A stretch of DNA of 64,000 nt from JBGLNJ01 sp041300525 (GCA_041300525.1 JBGLNJ010000001.1:4960001-5024000); one strand, 5' to 3'. Positions 9,505 to 19,508 are shown, counted from the first letter of the stretch. Notes: generated by a model from the letters alone, not told the origin. Numbers and translations: made by a program.

Positions 9505-10641
9505 ATGGATTTTCAGCTTGGAGAGGAACAGCGCATGGTTCGCGACATGGTTCGCGCCTTTGCGGCGAAAGAGATCGCGCCCCGGGCTGCCGAGGTAGAC
9601 AGGACGGAAGAATTCCCCGCGGACAACATTCAGAAGATGGGCGAGCTGGGCCTGCTGGGCCTGCCCTACCCCGAGGAGTACGGGGGCGGGGGCGGTGATT
9701 ATCTCAGCTATGCCATCGCCGTGGAGGAAATCGCCCGTGCCTGCGGCTCCACTGCCCTGATCTATGCGGCCCACGTTTCCCTGGGCTGTGGCCCGATCTA
9801 TAACTTTGGCACAGAGGCACAGAAGCAGAAGTGGCTGCCCCGGCTGTGCAGCGGCCAGGGCTTGGGGGCTTTCGGCTTGACCGAGCCGGAGGCCGGCTCC
9901 GATGCCGGCTCGACGCGAACGCTGGCCGTGCACGATGGCGACTCCTTTGTGCTCAACGGCAGCAAGATGTGGATCACCTCGGGCGCCATCGCCGACGTCG
10001 TGACCTGCACGGCCAAGACCGACCCGGCGGCAGGGACGCGCGGGATCTCGTGCTTTCTCGTGGAACGGGGAACGCCGGGCTTTATTCCCGGCAAGAATGA
10101 GCCAAAGATGGGCCTCAAGGGCTCGGTAACCTCGGCCCTGTCGCTGGAGAACTGCCGGGTGCCGGCGGAGAACCTCCTGGGCAAGGAGGGCGAGGGCTTT
10201 CGCCAGATGCTCATCACCCTCGACTCGGGCCGGATTAGCATCGGCGCCATGGCCCTCGGCCTGGCGCAGGCGGCCCTGGACGAAGCCATTCGCTACTCCA
10301 AAGAGCGGGTGCAGTTTGGCCAGCCCATCGCCAAGTTCCAGGCGATCCAGTGGATGATCGCTGACATGGCGACCGAGATCGACGCCGCCCGGTTGTTGGT
10401 CTACCGCGCCGCGGCCATGAAGGATGCACACCAGCCCTTTGGCAAGGAGGCAGCTATGGCCAAGCTCTATGCCTCCGAAGTGGCCGAACGGGCAGGCTTC
10501 AAAGCCATCCAGATCCACGGTGGCTATGGCTACAGCCGCGAGTATCCGGTCGAACGGATCTATCGCGACCAGCGCCTGTGTACCATCGGCGAGGGAACCA
10601 GCGAGATCCAGCGGCTGGTCATAGCCCGGGCAGTCCTATAG
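9505..10641 (+). CDS. Acyl-CoA dehydrogenase
   Basis: 378 residues, complete, with GGAGGAGG before the ATG. FAD-dependent dehydrogenation of acyl-CoA to 2-enoyl-CoA, with electrons passing to ETF. Visible motifs: FGLTEPEAGSDAG and MWITSGAIADV (flavin and substrate binding), KERVQFGQPIAKFQAIQW, IQIHGGYGYSREYPVER, and the catalytic Glu in TIGEGTSEIQR near residue 366. It resembles short-chain (butyryl-CoA type) enzymes. Together with the following AMMECR1 gene it forms a cleaner, GC-rich segment between a transposase remnant and a hydantoinase, and may come from a different source from its neighbours. Confidence 0.9.
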   Translation: MDFQLGEEQRMVRDMVRAFAAKEIAPRAAEVDRTEEFPADNIQKMGELGLLGLPYPEEYGGGGGDYLSYAIAVEEIARACGSTALIYAAHVSLGCGPIYNFGTEAQKQKWLPRLCSGQGLGAFGLTEPEAGSDAGSTRTLAVHDGDSFVLNGSKMWITSGAIADVVTCTAKTDPAAGTRGISCFLVERGTPGFIPGKNEPKMGLKGSVTSALSLENCRVPAENLLGKEGEGFRQMLITLDSGRISIGAMALGLAQAALDEAIRYSKERVQFGQPIAKFQAIQWMIADMATEIDAARLLVYRAAAMKDAHQPFGKEAAMAKLYASEVAERAGFKAIQIHGGYGYSREYPVERIYRDQRLCTIGEGTSEIQRLVIARAVL

Positions 10642-10748
10642 GTGTTGGACGCAACGGCGCCGGCTCTCACGAAGAGCGCATTTCCGGGCCTGCGTCCACC
10701 GGGTTCGCAACCGGTCCCTTGGTAGTGTGGCCGGGGAGGAAAAAGCCC

Positions 10749-11279
10749 ATGGCGGAATCGCATCCATTGGTAGATTTGGCACGGAGGAGCATCGAGGCAT
10801 ATGTTTCCGAGGGCAAACGGATCGCGGTGCCCGCCGAGCTGCCCCTCGAGATGCAGCAGAGAGCGGGTGCGTTCGTCAGCCTGCATCGCTATGGCGAGCT
10901 GCGGGGATGCATCGGAACGATACAGCCCACGCGGAGTTCCGTGGCCGAGGAAGTGATCGAAAACGCCATCGCGGCTGCCACTTGCGATCCTCGCTTCTCG
11001 CCCCTAACCCCCAGAGAACTGGCCGGCCTGGAGGTCAAGGTCGACGTGCTGGACGAGCCGGAGCCCGTTGAGAGCGCGGCCGACCTGGACCCAAGGCGCT
11101 ACGGCTTGATCGTGCAATCCAAAAGAGAGCCGTGGAAGCGGGGCCTGCTGTTGCCCGACCTGGAAGGCATTGACACCGTAGAGAAGCAGGTCTACTGGAC
11201 GCGCTGCCAAACGGCCGGCATCAGCGACCCCGACGAGCCGGTGCAAATGTACCGTTTCGAGGTTCACCGCTACAAGTGA
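10749..11279 (+). CDS. AMMECR1-domain protein (AmmeMemoRadiSam system protein A type)
   Basis: 176 residues from ATG 10749, with GGGGAGG just upstream. The diagnostic LRGCIGTIQP motif is present, followed by DPRFSPLTPRELAGLEVKV and the closing region PDEPVQMYRFEVHRY. In bacteria this domain usually occurs with Memo and a radical SAM protein in the AmmeMemoRadiSam set, whose chemistry is not established; no partner is visible here. It lies 107 bases after the acyl-CoA dehydrogenase on the same strand. Confidence 0.85.
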   Translation: MAESHPLVDLARRSIEAYVSEGKRIAVPAELPLEMQQRAGAFVSLHRYGELRGCIGTIQPTRSSVAEEVIENAIAAATCDPRFSPLTPRELAGLEVKVDVLDEPEPVESAADLDPRRYGLIVQSKREPWKRGLLLPDLEGIDTVEKQVYWTRCQTAGISDPDEPVQMYRFEVHRYK

Positions 11280-11408
11280 CGCGCCGGGTTAGTCTCCCAG
11301 TGGCGACCTACGTCGTGAAATTTGAGGCGAATTGCCACTTGCTTTCGGACGATACGCCAAGTTACCCGGTAGTTATTGAGAGGATACACACGAACTGGAG
11401 GATAAACT

Positions 11409-12773
11409 ATGGACAAGCAATTTGACTTGATGCTGGTCGGCGGCACGGTCGTCACTGGAGAAGGGACGCGCCGCGCCGATGTGGGCGTGCGGGGCGAGAG
11501 CATCACCGCTGTTGGCGCGAATCTAGATCGCCAAGCCGCACGCGAGGTCGTGGACGTGACGGGCAAGTATGTCTTTCCCGGAATCATTGACGTGCACGTT
11601 CACCCGGTCTACCTGGACGACGTCGAGGCTTGCTCGCGCGTCGCCGCTTTCGGCGGCACGACGACGCTGCTGCACTTTGCCTACGGGCGAACCGGCGAGA
11701 GCCTGCTGCAAAAAGTGCAAGAGATGCTCGACGACGCAGCCAAACGCTCACGGCTGGATTTTGGCTTGCACGGCGGGATGTTTGAAGCGCCCAAGCAGGT
11801 GCCGGAAATTCCGCGCGTGATGGAGCTGGGCGTCCGCACATTCAAGTTCTTTTTGACCTACCTCAAGCAGGGCTGGTACACGGACGACTATCAGCTCATC
11901 AAGGCGATGGATATTTTGGCCGAGCGCGGCGGGATGGCGATGATTCACGCCGAAAATGGCGGCGCGATTGATTACCTGGAGGACAAGTACCTCAAGGGGC
12001 CGAACGCTTCGGCCAAGTTCTTTAACGCCTCGCGTCCGGCAGCGTTGGAAGAGGAAGGCGTCTTTCGCGCGATCCGCCTGGCCGAGGTTGTGGGCTGCAA
12101 AGTTTACATCCCGCACGTCACCGCTGGGCGTGTGCTGCGGCCTATCCGCCAGGCGCAGGCAGAGGGATTGCCGGTCTATGCCGAAACTTGCCCGCAATAT
12201 CTCAACCTGACGCAAGACATTCTGGACACGCGCGGGGCGCTGGCGAAAATCGGCCCGCCCATCCGCACGGCGCAAGATTCGGCGGCGCTGTGGGCAGGGC
12301 TGCGCGATGGCACGCTGTCCGTCGTCGCTTCGGATCACGCGCCCAAGGCCAAAGACATCAAAGGCGACTTTATCGCGCAAGGGTTCGGCTCACCGCAGAT
12401 CGAGACACTGCTCCCGCTGACGTATGATGGCGGTGTCAATCGCGGGCACATCAGCACGGTGCGGCTGGTGCAGGTGTTGTGCGAAAATCCCGCGCGCATC
12501 TTTGGCCTGTACCCGCGCAAGGGCACAGTCGCCGTCGGCTCGGATGCCGACCTGGTGGTCTATGATCCGGCGCGCGAGTTTAATATCCGCGCCGAGAACC
12601 AACATTCGAACGTCGGCTATACGCTCTACGAAGGGCGGACGGTGTTGGGCTGGCCGGACATGTCGTTCCAGCGCGGGAAGCGCGTGCTGTGGCAGGGCGA
12701 GATTGTGGCAGAGCCGGGGCAGGGGCGGTTCTTGCCAACGCTCGAAACGCAGATGGAACCGCTCAAGCCGTAG
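11409..12773 (+). CDS. Dihydropyrimidinase / D-hydantoinase family amidohydrolase
   Basis: 454 residues, complete; GGAGG lies seven bases before ATG. A metal-dependent cyclic-amide hydrolase of the dihydroorotase/hydantoinase group. Metal-site residues are visible: HVH in GIIDVHVHP, the Lys in RTFKFFLTY that is normally carbamylated, His in MIHAENG, His in YIPHVTAG and Asp in VVASDHAP. The C-terminal beta-sandwich return (GTVAVGSDADLVVYDP) is intact. The likely substrate is a dihydropyrimidine or 5-substituted hydantoin. Confidence 0.88.
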   Translation: MDKQFDLMLVGGTVVTGEGTRRADVGVRGESITAVGANLDRQAAREVVDVTGKYVFPGIIDVHVHPVYLDDVEACSRVAAFGGTTTLLHFAYGRTGESLLQKVQEMLDDAAKRSRLDFGLHGGMFEAPKQVPEIPRVMELGVRTFKFFLTYLKQGWYTDDYQLIKAMDILAERGGMAMIHAENGGAIDYLEDKYLKGPNASAKFFNASRPAALEEEGVFRAIRLAEVVGCKVYIPHVTAGRVLRPIRQAQAEGLPVYAETCPQYLNLTQDILDTRGALAKIGPPIRTAQDSAALWAGLRDGTLSVVASDHAPKAKDIKGDFIAQGFGSPQIETLLPLTYDGGVNRGHISTVRLVQVLCENPARIFGLYPRKGTVAVGSDADLVVYDPAREFNIRAENQHSNVGYTLYEGRTVLGWPDMSFQRGKRVLWQGEIVAEPGQGRFLPTLETQMEPLKP

Positions 12774-12794
12774 TTAGGCGGCAAAGGTAAGCAG

Positions 12795-13598
12795 ATGCGC
12801 AGGCTGACTCAACAGTTCGTTTTCCAGCGCGTGTACGACATGGCGTCGATGGTTGAGGCCTGCCTCGAAGACGAAGAGTCGGTGGTCGAGCTTGACTGGG
12901 AGGACCCAGAGCTTCTGCAGGGCATCACCAACTTTTCCCGAGTGTCATTGCTGCACCGCTACATCTACGCGATGATCGCAGTTGAGCACCGCTACGAGTA
13001 CCGAAAGAATGCCGACTTGTATGAAGAATCACCTGAGATGATCCAAGGAGTAGAGAATCAGTTGCGGGCATACACGATCCCGTTTTTGCCGTACAATCAG
13101 TATCAGCCGTCTATCTCTGTCGAGAACGCACAAAGTCGAGAGAAGTACCCATTTCACCGCTGGTTCCTTTCGCAAGAGTCAGCGTTCGAGGAACTGTGGG
13201 AAAAGCTGACTGATGAGACTTTCTATCTACTGTTTGGCAATCGAGCGTTTCTTCTTCGCTTCAATCAGGTAGTCGCAAACTACATTCGGCGAGGTGCTAT
13301 CACAATCCCAAGGGAGCACCTTGACGACACTGGATGCATTCGGCGTGTATATCTTCCGGTTTGGGTTCGGGACGCGGTCTACTTCCGGGATCATGGGCGA
13401 TGCGTCCTGTGTCAAGTCGATCTGTCTGGATTGCTAAGCGCCGACCGTGTCGATCATTTCGATCATATGGTTGCCTTGAGCGCGTGTGGCGTGAACGATC
13501 CTTGCAACATCCAGTTGCTCTGTGAAAACTGTAACCTCCGGAAAGGCGGTCGGACGGCCATCACGGGGGTTCGCTATCCTCCGTGGTGGCAGGAATAG
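12795..13598 (+). CDS. HNH endonuclease-like protein
   Basis: 267 residues. The N-terminal 180 residues are helical and acidic, with no recognised domain. The C-terminus holds an HNH nuclease module: RDHGRCVLCQVDLSG (first Cys pair), VDHFDHMVAL (the catalytic His region) and NIQLLCENCNLRKGGR (Asn and second Cys pair). Base composition is visibly less GC-rich than the hydantoinase 20 bases upstream, which suggests an accessory gene. The role could be in defence or in a mobile element; nothing nearby decides. Confidence 0.8.
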   Translation: MRRLTQQFVFQRVYDMASMVEACLEDEESVVELDWEDPELLQGITNFSRVSLLHRYIYAMIAVEHRYEYRKNADLYEESPEMIQGVENQLRAYTIPFLPYNQYQPSISVENAQSREKYPFHRWFLSQESAFEELWEKLTDETFYLLFGNRAFLLRFNQVVANYIRRGAITIPREHLDDTGCIRRVYLPVWVRDAVYFRDHGRCVLCQVDLSGLLSADRVDHFDHMVALSACGVNDPCNIQLLCENCNLRKGGRTAITGVRYPPWWQE

Positions 13599-13785
13599 GT
13601 TTTGCGATGCGGTTTTCCGCCTAACATCTCGCTCCTCGCGCCAAGAAAGTCCGAAGCATGGGGAGGAAGATGACATCTTCTGAAACTTGCTAATGTTGCC
13701 CAGTGGGTGCGGATGGAATCAGGTTGCTAGGTTCTGAGAGGTTGTCAGGAATGGAAGGCCCGCCGCACGAAACTCGTAATAGTAT

Positions 13786-13814
13786 CGTAGGTCACGTTTG
13801 AAACGTGACCTACG
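13786..13814. repeat. Perfect 29-bp palindrome, GTAGG...CCTAC family
   Basis: CGTAGGTCACGTTT, one central G, then its exact reverse complement. It lies in the gap 13599-13835, which holds no gene. The flanking CGTAGG...CCTACG pattern is shared with palindromes near 25110, 46390, 53388 and 55334. Confidence 0.8.
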
Positions 13815-13853
13815 AGAGTTTGGCAGTGAGACAAAGTGAGGTGTAAATTGGGA

Positions 13854-14012
13854 ATGAAATTATTGACCGGCAATGAGGCGCTTGCATTGGGCGCGCTGCA
13901 CGCCGGGGTCAAGGTGGTGGCGGGCTATCCGGGCACGCCCTCGACGGGGGCGATTGCCAGCTTGTTGGAGATGAACCCGCCGGGCGTCCACGTCGAGTGG
14001 AGCGTCAACCAC
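13854..14012 (+). CDS. iorA: Indolepyruvate ferredoxin oxidoreductase alpha subunit, N-terminal scrap
   Basis: About 53 residues starting MKLLTGNEALALGALHAG, then KVVAGYPGTPSTGAI and HVEWSVN. This is the start of the IorA pyrimidine-binding domain. The full protein (about 600 residues, thiamine-diphosphate- and iron-sulfur-dependent oxidation of arylpyruvates) is cut at 14012 by an opposite-strand aldo/keto reductase. GGGA precedes the ATG. Confidence 0.75.
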
Positions 14013-14386
14013 TGGTACAGGTCAATGTAATCTGTTTGCAGTCGTCGCAGGCTTGCCTCGACCGCCTGCATGACGTGTACGCGCGAAAGCCCTTGATCGT
14101 TGGGGCCTTCGCCCATCTTGCCGCGCGCTTTGGTGGCAATCACAAACTGATCGCGTTGACGGCCTTTGAGCCAGTTGCCGAGATACGTTTCGGCCACGCC
14201 GCCTGGATTGCCCGGCGCCCAACGCGAATAGATGTCGGCCGTGTCAATGAAATTTCCGCCTGCCTCGGCAAACGCAGAAAAAACTTGATCGGCCGACTCT
14301 TCATCCGATGTCCACCCAAACGTCATCGTCCCCATGCACAACTCGGAAACTTTTAGCCCCGTGCGCCCCAACTTGCGATACTCCAT
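14013..14386 (-). CDS. Aldo/keto reductase, N-terminal fragment
   Basis: About 124 residues: MEYRKLGRTGLKVSELCMGTM, GGNFIDTADIYSR with the catalytic Asp and Tyr, and the catalytic Lys in FVIATKARG, then RLQTDYIDLYQ. Sequence past DYIDLYQ is antisense of iorA, so the C-terminal half (NADPH-binding part) is missing from about 320 residues. GGAG precedes the start on the minus strand. Confidence 0.85.
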
Positions 14387-14497
14387 TTTGCTTCTCCTCT
14401 TGGCATTTGATATTCGCTATTGTACCTCGTTTCGCCAACTTGGACAGGTGTGGTAGAATACGGGCGTTCTGCATGTTACGATATGCGATGAGCGACA

Positions 14498-15811
14498 ATG
14501 ACTGACTTGATGGTTGTGGGCGGTGGACTCGCGGGTTGTGAGGCGGCGTGGCAGGCTGCCAATCGCGACGTGAACGTGACGTTGTTTGAGATGCGGCCGG
14601 CGCGCATGACGCCGGCGCACGTCACCGACCGGCTGGCCGAACTGGTGTGCAGCAACAGCCTCGGCTCGGACTTGCCCGACCGCGCCGCCGGACTTCTCAA
14701 GCGCGAGTTGCGCCGGCTTAATTCACTCGTTATGCGTTGCGCCGATGAAACGGCTATCCCGGCTGGCGGCGCGCTTGCCGTAGATCGTGAGCGTTTTGCC
14801 GAGGCTGTCACACAGGCCATCGCGCAGCATCCGCGCATCACGTTGCGCCGCGAAGAAGTGACGGCGGTCCCGCAGTCGCCCACCGTCATCGCTAGTGGCC
14901 CACTCACATCCGACGCTCTTGCCGCCGACATCGGTCGCTTGACCGGTCGGGCACACTTGTACTTTTACGATGCTGTCGCGCCTATCGTGGCGACTGATTC
15001 CGTGGATATGACCATTGCCTTCCGCGCCACGCGCCTCGAAAACCAAGCCAACGCGGACTATATCAACTGTCCCATGTCGCGCGTGGAATACGATGCCTTT
15101 GTGGATGCGCTCGTTGCTGCAGAGACGGTTGAACTCAGATCATTCGAACGCGAGGATAAACAGTTCTTTGAGGGGTGTTTGCCGGTCGAGGTGATGGCAA
15201 AGCGCGGTCACGAAACACTGGCGTATGGTCCGCTGCGTCCCGTTGGCTTGCGCGATCCTCGCACCGGTCACCGGCCCTGGGCTGCCGTCCAACTGCGCCA
15301 GGAAAACCTGGACGCTACCCTGTATAACCTCGTCGGTTTCCAGACCAACCTCAAGTGGGCTGAGCAGGCGCGTGTGTTTCGCATGATCCCGGGTCTTGCC
15401 CGCGCCGAGTTTGAGCGATACGGACTGATGCACCGCAACACGTTCATCAATGCGCCGCAGTTGCTCGAGCCGACTCTCCAATATCGTGGGCGCGGCGACT
15501 TGTTTTTCGCGGGACAGATCACCGGCGTGGAAGGCTATGTCGGCAACGTGGCGACCGGATATGTGGCCGGCTTGAACGCTGCCCGTGTGCTGGCAGGTGA
15601 GTCGCCATTGGCGTTTCCACCGGGAACCATGATCGGCGCGTTGTGTCATTACATCACACGTGCTGACACTGCGGCGTTCCAGCCGACGAAGGCGAGCTTT
15701 GGCATCTTGCCTCCGCTGGCAACTCCGAGCCGCCCGAAAAAAGAGCGGAACGCAGAACATGCGCGCTGCGCCAGCCAGTCGCTTGACGACTTCGCCACGA
15801 ACTTCGCGTAG
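14498..15811 (+). CDS. trmFO: tRNA (uracil-5-)-methyltransferase, folate/FAD-dependent
   Basis: 437 residues, full length. TrmFO makes m5U54 in the T-loop of tRNA, using methylenetetrahydrofolate and FADH2. The N-terminus MTDLMVVGGGLAGCEAAWQA is the FAD dinucleotide fold, followed by ELVCSNSLGSDLPD, PAGGALAVDRERF, CPMSRVEYDAF, FEGCLPVEVMA, the KWAEQARVFRMIPGL region, and FAGQITGVEGYVGNVATG near the C-terminus. A TAGAAT -10 box with a 17-base spacer to TTCGCC lies upstream. One of the few intact core genes in the window. Confidence 0.95.
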   Translation: MTDLMVVGGGLAGCEAAWQAANRDVNVTLFEMRPARMTPAHVTDRLAELVCSNSLGSDLPDRAAGLLKRELRRLNSLVMRCADETAIPAGGALAVDRERFAEAVTQAIAQHPRITLRREEVTAVPQSPTVIASGPLTSDALAADIGRLTGRAHLYFYDAVAPIVATDSVDMTIAFRATRLENQANADYINCPMSRVEYDAFVDALVAAETVELRSFEREDKQFFEGCLPVEVMAKRGHETLAYGPLRPVGLRDPRTGHRPWAAVQLRQENLDATLYNLVGFQTNLKWAEQARVFRMIPGLARAEFERYGLMHRNTFINAPQLLEPTLQYRGRGDLFFAGQITGVEGYVGNVATGYVAGLNAARVLAGESPLAFPPGTMIGALCHYITRADTAAFQPTKASFGILPPLATPSRPKKERNAEHARCASQSLDDFATNFA

Positions 15812-15869
15812 CCATAATTTATTACAGTAAATCGACCCGCTCTTTTAATTTTCACTAAAGATACTGTCT

Positions 15870-16715
15870 ATGCGAAATCGCGTTGTCATTTTAGTTCTCT
15901 TGTTTTTGGTTGCGTGCCAATCGGCGCAGCCGATAAAGTTTAGTGGAAAGACGGCGTTTGAGCATGTCGAAGCGCAGATGAAACTTGGCCCTCGCCCCAC
16001 CGGCTCAACCGCGTGGCAGGCGACAGGTGATTACATCATCAGCCAGCTCAAGAAATATGGATGGACTGTAGAAGAGCAGCGTTTTGACTATCGCGGGACG
16101 GGGATTCGGAATATAATCGGGCGAAAAGGGAAGGGGCCAGTCATCATTCTCGGCGCACACTATGATACGCGCCGCCGCGCCGACCGAGACAAGGTCAATC
16201 CTACTGCGCCAGTGCCCGGTGCGAATGATGGCGCGAGTGGAGCAGCAGTATTGCTTGAGCTGGCACATTCGCTCGATGCGAGCAAATTGAAGAATCAAGT
16301 CTGGCTGGCATTCTTTGATGCAGAGGACAATGGCGATTTGGACGGCTGGGAATGGATGGTCGGTTCAAGATATATGGCGCAGCGCCTGACCGTCAAGCCT
16401 GAGGTTGTTATTGTCGTGGATATGGTTGGCGATGCCGACCAGCAGATTTACTATGAGCGGAACTCGAACACTCTATGGAATGAGCGCATCTGGAAAACTG
16501 CCGCGCAGTTAGGTTATGACAAATATCTGATCCCGAGCCCCAAATGGGCCATGTTCGATGACCACACGCCCTTCGCGCAACAGGGTATCTCTGCCGTAGA
16601 TATGATTGATTTCGATTATCCCTACTGGCACACGCTCGCCGATACTTCCGACAAGCTCAGCCCGGACAGTTTGGAACGTGTCGGACGAACGTTGCAGGTA
16701 TTGCTGGATCAGGTT
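15870..16715 (+). CDS. M28-family zinc peptidase lipoprotein, near-complete
   Basis: About 282 residues before the join. The N-terminus is a lipoprotein signal (hydrophobic VVILVLLFLVAC, lipobox ending in Cys 16), so the enzyme is probably exported and lipid anchored. The M28 aminopeptidase / glutaminyl-cyclase-like core is clear: ILGAHYDTR (zinc His and Asp), PGANDGASGAAVLLELA (bridging Asp), FFDAEDNGD (Glu) and VDMVGDAD, then the final His in YWHTLADT. Only a few residues are lost at the C-terminus, where a minus-strand PHP fragment begins. Confidence 0.85.
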
Positions 16716-16823
16716 CAGGCCCAACTCCTGTGCTCGTTCCAGGATGAACTCGGGCATCATTTCTATCTCGGCGCAGGCAGAAAGGACGGTATGAAGGTGC
16801 AGGTCGGCGGTGAAAAAAGGCAT
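16716..16823 (-). CDS. PHP-domain protein, N-terminal scrap
   Basis: About 36 residues: MPFFTADLHLHTVLSACAEI, then EMMPEFILERAQELGLNLI. DLHLHTVLSACA is the first metal-binding motif of PHP phosphoesterases. The rest is replaced by the M28 peptidase on the opposite strand. Confidence 0.7.
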
Positions 16824-16854
16824 CAGATAGAGACAGGAGATAGAGATTCTACTC

Positions 16855-16987
16855 CTGATTGACTGACAAAACTCGTCCATCCGGAACATACCCGCCAGAT
16901 ACAGGAGTTGGCAAGACGCTTAACCCCCATATATGGCGGGCTGGCGTACTGCAAAAAGCCGCCAAGCTACTTTTGTCAGTCAATCAG
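16855..16987. repeat. 133-bp segment bounded by perfect 17-bp inverted repeats
   Basis: CTGATTGACTGACAAAA at 16855-16871 is exactly matched by its reverse complement at 16971-16987. The interior (about 99 bases) has a weaker self-complementary CCCGCCA/TGGCGGG pair. It lies between two gene scraps. It could be a MITE-like element or a join artefact. Confidence 0.6.
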
Positions 16988-17535
16988 TACACTGCCCTCT
17001 GATTATCGGTCGGGGTGGGACAGCCATGGAAAGCTTTGGAAGATATATTCGCGCTGGCGTGAACCTTGCCATGGGGACCGATACCTTTCCGCCCGATATG
17101 TTTCAAAACATATTGATAGGCAGCAGCATGGCGAAACTCGTAGGCCGTTCCATAGCAGACTGTACACTGGCCGACTTTTTCCGGGCGGCGACCTTGGGTG
17201 GCGCACAAGCGCTGGGCAGAAACGATCTGGGGCGGCTTGCTCCTGGCGCAAAAGCAGACCTGGTCATTATTGACCTCGGCGATTTTCACTTTGGCTTGAT
17301 GGATGACCCACTCCGCACGCTGCTCATCAGCGCCCGTGGCAACGACGTGAAAACATCCATCATCAACGGGCGCGTGGTGATGCGCGATCGCCAAATCGAG
17401 GGGATTGATTTTGATGCGCTCCAACAGCAAGGGCAAGCCTATTACGAAAAAATGAAGCGCGGCTACCTTGAGCGAGACTATCAACACTTGCCCCGTGAAG
17501 TATTGTTCAAGCCCTCGTTCCAAATCATTGATTAG
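16985..17535 (+). CDS. Amidohydrolase (cytosine deaminase/chlorohydrolase type), C-terminal fragment
   Basis: About 180 residues. It opens at HCPLIIGRGG, followed by AGVNLAMGTDTFPPDM (the metal Asp), FRAATLGGAQALGRNDLGRL and APGAKADLVIIDLGDF. This matches the C-terminal barrel strands and beta-sandwich of metal-dependent deaminases/chlorohydrolases. The N-terminal metal ligands (HxH) are missing, because the 133-bp inverted-repeat segment precedes it. Confidence 0.8.
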
Positions 17536-17990
17536 GCGTAGACGCCTCTTCACCACGGGACAGCCACGCAGAGTGGCTGTCCTGTGCTTCATCCTCGCCT
17601 CAACGGTTGCCTGCGTTGGGCAAGTGTTTTGCCGACATTGTCCCCCCCCACGGCTTTCTCATAAGAGTGATTGAAACATCTACACTTGCGCGCCGGCACA
17701 AGTGTCGCCCCTCATGGGCTTGCAGCCGAGCGTCCACCTGACATGGACGCAAGTCCGTCTGCGAAGGCGGACGGCCTGCCAAAGGCTCAGCAGATGTAGT
17801 TTCAACTGAGCAGTAGCCACGGATCAAGTCCAAGTCTGCGCGCTCCGTGTCTGCATCCCTTAATAGATTTGATTGCGGCACGCTGCGTGCCGCGCTATGT
17901 GAGAGCCTGTGATATAATCGGGGCTGAGGGCGGTTCATCGCCCTTGAATTTTAGCTCGACGGCTCACCGTCGGAAACTGAGAGGAAGGTT
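17536..17990. other. Gene-poor stretch with hairpins and malQ leader
   Basis: No gene is seen here. A perfect hairpin GGACAGCCAC / GTGGCTGTCC (17558-17582) follows the amidohydrolase stop and may terminate it. ACACTTG / CAAGTGT forms a small hairpin at 17682-17705. A TATAAT box (17913-17918) lies 73 bases before malQ without a good -35. Two short hairpins (GGGCG/CGCCC and CGACGG/CCGTCG) lie in the malQ leader between 17930 and 17975. Confidence 0.45.
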
Positions 17991-19399
17991 ATGCGTTTGC
18001 CACGTTCGAGCGGAATCTTGCTTCATCCTACTTGTTTGCCGGGTCGCTGGGGCATTGGCGATTTGGGCGCAGAGGCTTTCAAGTTCATAGACTTTTTGTC
18101 CGACGCAGGCCAGAGCCTCTGGCAGATCTTGCCCCTGGGGCCGACCGGCTACGGCGATTCGCCCTATCACTGTTTTTCGGCCTTTGCCGGCAACCCGCTG
18201 CTCGTCAGCCTGGATCGCCTCGTCGAGGACGGGCTGCTGACCGAACGCGACCTGGGCACGCCCGATTTGCCGCAGGATCGCGTGGACTATGGGGCGGTGA
18301 TCGAGTTCAAGCTGCCGCTGCTCCAGCTTTCTTTCGAGCGGTTGCAGAGCGGGGTGTCATCGGCGCACGCCACGGCGTTCGGCGAGATCAGCCGAGCCGC
18401 GTTCAGCGAATTCTGCGCCGCCCAGGCCGGCTGGCTCGACGATTACGCGCTGTTCATGGCGATCAAGCAAGAGCACGGCGGCGCCAGTTGGAATTTATGG
18501 GAGCGCGATATTGCGACGCGCCAGCCGACGGCATTGGAGAGATGGCGCCGCGCGCTGGCCCGGCAAGTGACGCTGCAAAAGTATCTGCAATACCTGTTCT
18601 TCAGCCAATGGCATCAGGTCAAAGCCTACGCCAACGAGCGCGGCATCCGCATCGTCGGCGATGCGCCGATCTTTGTGGCTTACGACAGCGCCGATGTGTG
18701 GGCCAATTCGCACTTGTTCTATCTGGATGAGCAAGGCCACCTGACCGTGGTCGCCGGTGTGCCGCCAGACTATTTCAGTGCGACGGGTCAACTGTGGGGC
18801 AACCCGCTCTATCGCTGGGATCGGCTGGCTGAGACGGGTTACGCCTGGTGGATAGATCGTGTCAAAATGACACTTGGCACAGTAGACATGGTGAGGCTGG
18901 ATCACTTTCGAGGCTTTGAGGCGTATTGGGAGGTGCCGGCCGGCGAAGAGACAGCGATCAATGGCCGGTGGGTACCTGGGCCGGGCGCGGCGCTCTTTAC
19001 GGCGCTGGAGCGCGCCCTGGGCGACTTGCCGATCATTGCCGAAGACCTGGGGGTGATCACGCCGCAGGTGGAGGCGTTGCGCGACCAGTTCCATCTGCCG
19101 GGCATGAAAGTCTTGCAGTTTGCGTTTGACGTGGACGCCCGCAATCCTTATCTCCCGCACAACTATTCGCGCGATTGCGTGGTTTACACTGGCACGCACG
19201 ACAACGATACGACGCTGGGCTGGTTCTGGTCGCTGGATCACGCCGAGCGCGAGGCCGCGCGCTGCTACCTGGGCCGCGACGGCAGCGACATTGCCTGGGA
19301 CCTGTGGCGACTGGCGCTTTCTTCGGTGGCGGATATATCTATCGTACCGCTGCAGGACGTACTGCGATTGGGCAGCGCGGCACGCCAGAACACGCCGGG
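17991..19399 (+). CDS. malQ: 4-alpha-glucanotransferase (amylomaltase, GH77), C-terminus lost
   Basis: About 470 residues. It transfers alpha-1,4-glucan segments between malto-oligosaccharides. Motifs: RSSGILLHPTCLPG at the N-terminus, LPLGPTGYGDSPY, GDAPIFVAYDSADVWAN, the nucleophile Asp in MVRLDHFRGFEAYW, acid/base Glu in IIAEDLGVIT, and GTHDNDTTLGW. The frame matches the family up to LRLGSAARQNTPG, then changes into antisense of an ung scrap, so about the last 30 residues are missing. AGAGGAAGG precedes the ATG. Confidence 0.92.
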
Positions 19400-19508
19400 G
19401 CCCCACAAGATGAACACCACGCGCGTGGGCAGCATGTTCACCGCGCGTAGAACCGCGTCGGTGAACTGCTCCCAGCCCTTACCCTGGTGCGAGTTGGCCT
19501 GCCCATTC
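19399..19508 (-). CDS. ung: Uracil-DNA glycosylase, internal scrap
   Basis: About 36 residues: NGQANSHQGKGWEQFTDAVL, then RAVNMLPTRVVFILWG. This is the family-1 UDG stretch leading into the LWG strand. The codon before it is TAG, so the upstream join is exact. It is too short to act and sits between malQ and an MFS gene. Confidence 0.7.

Noticed and set aside
16861..16980. Small coding region inside the 133-bp inverted-repeat unit (LTPIYGGLAYCKK frame)
   Set aside because: No start or family; the frame is bounded by the inverted repeats and runs out of phase into the amidohydrolase.
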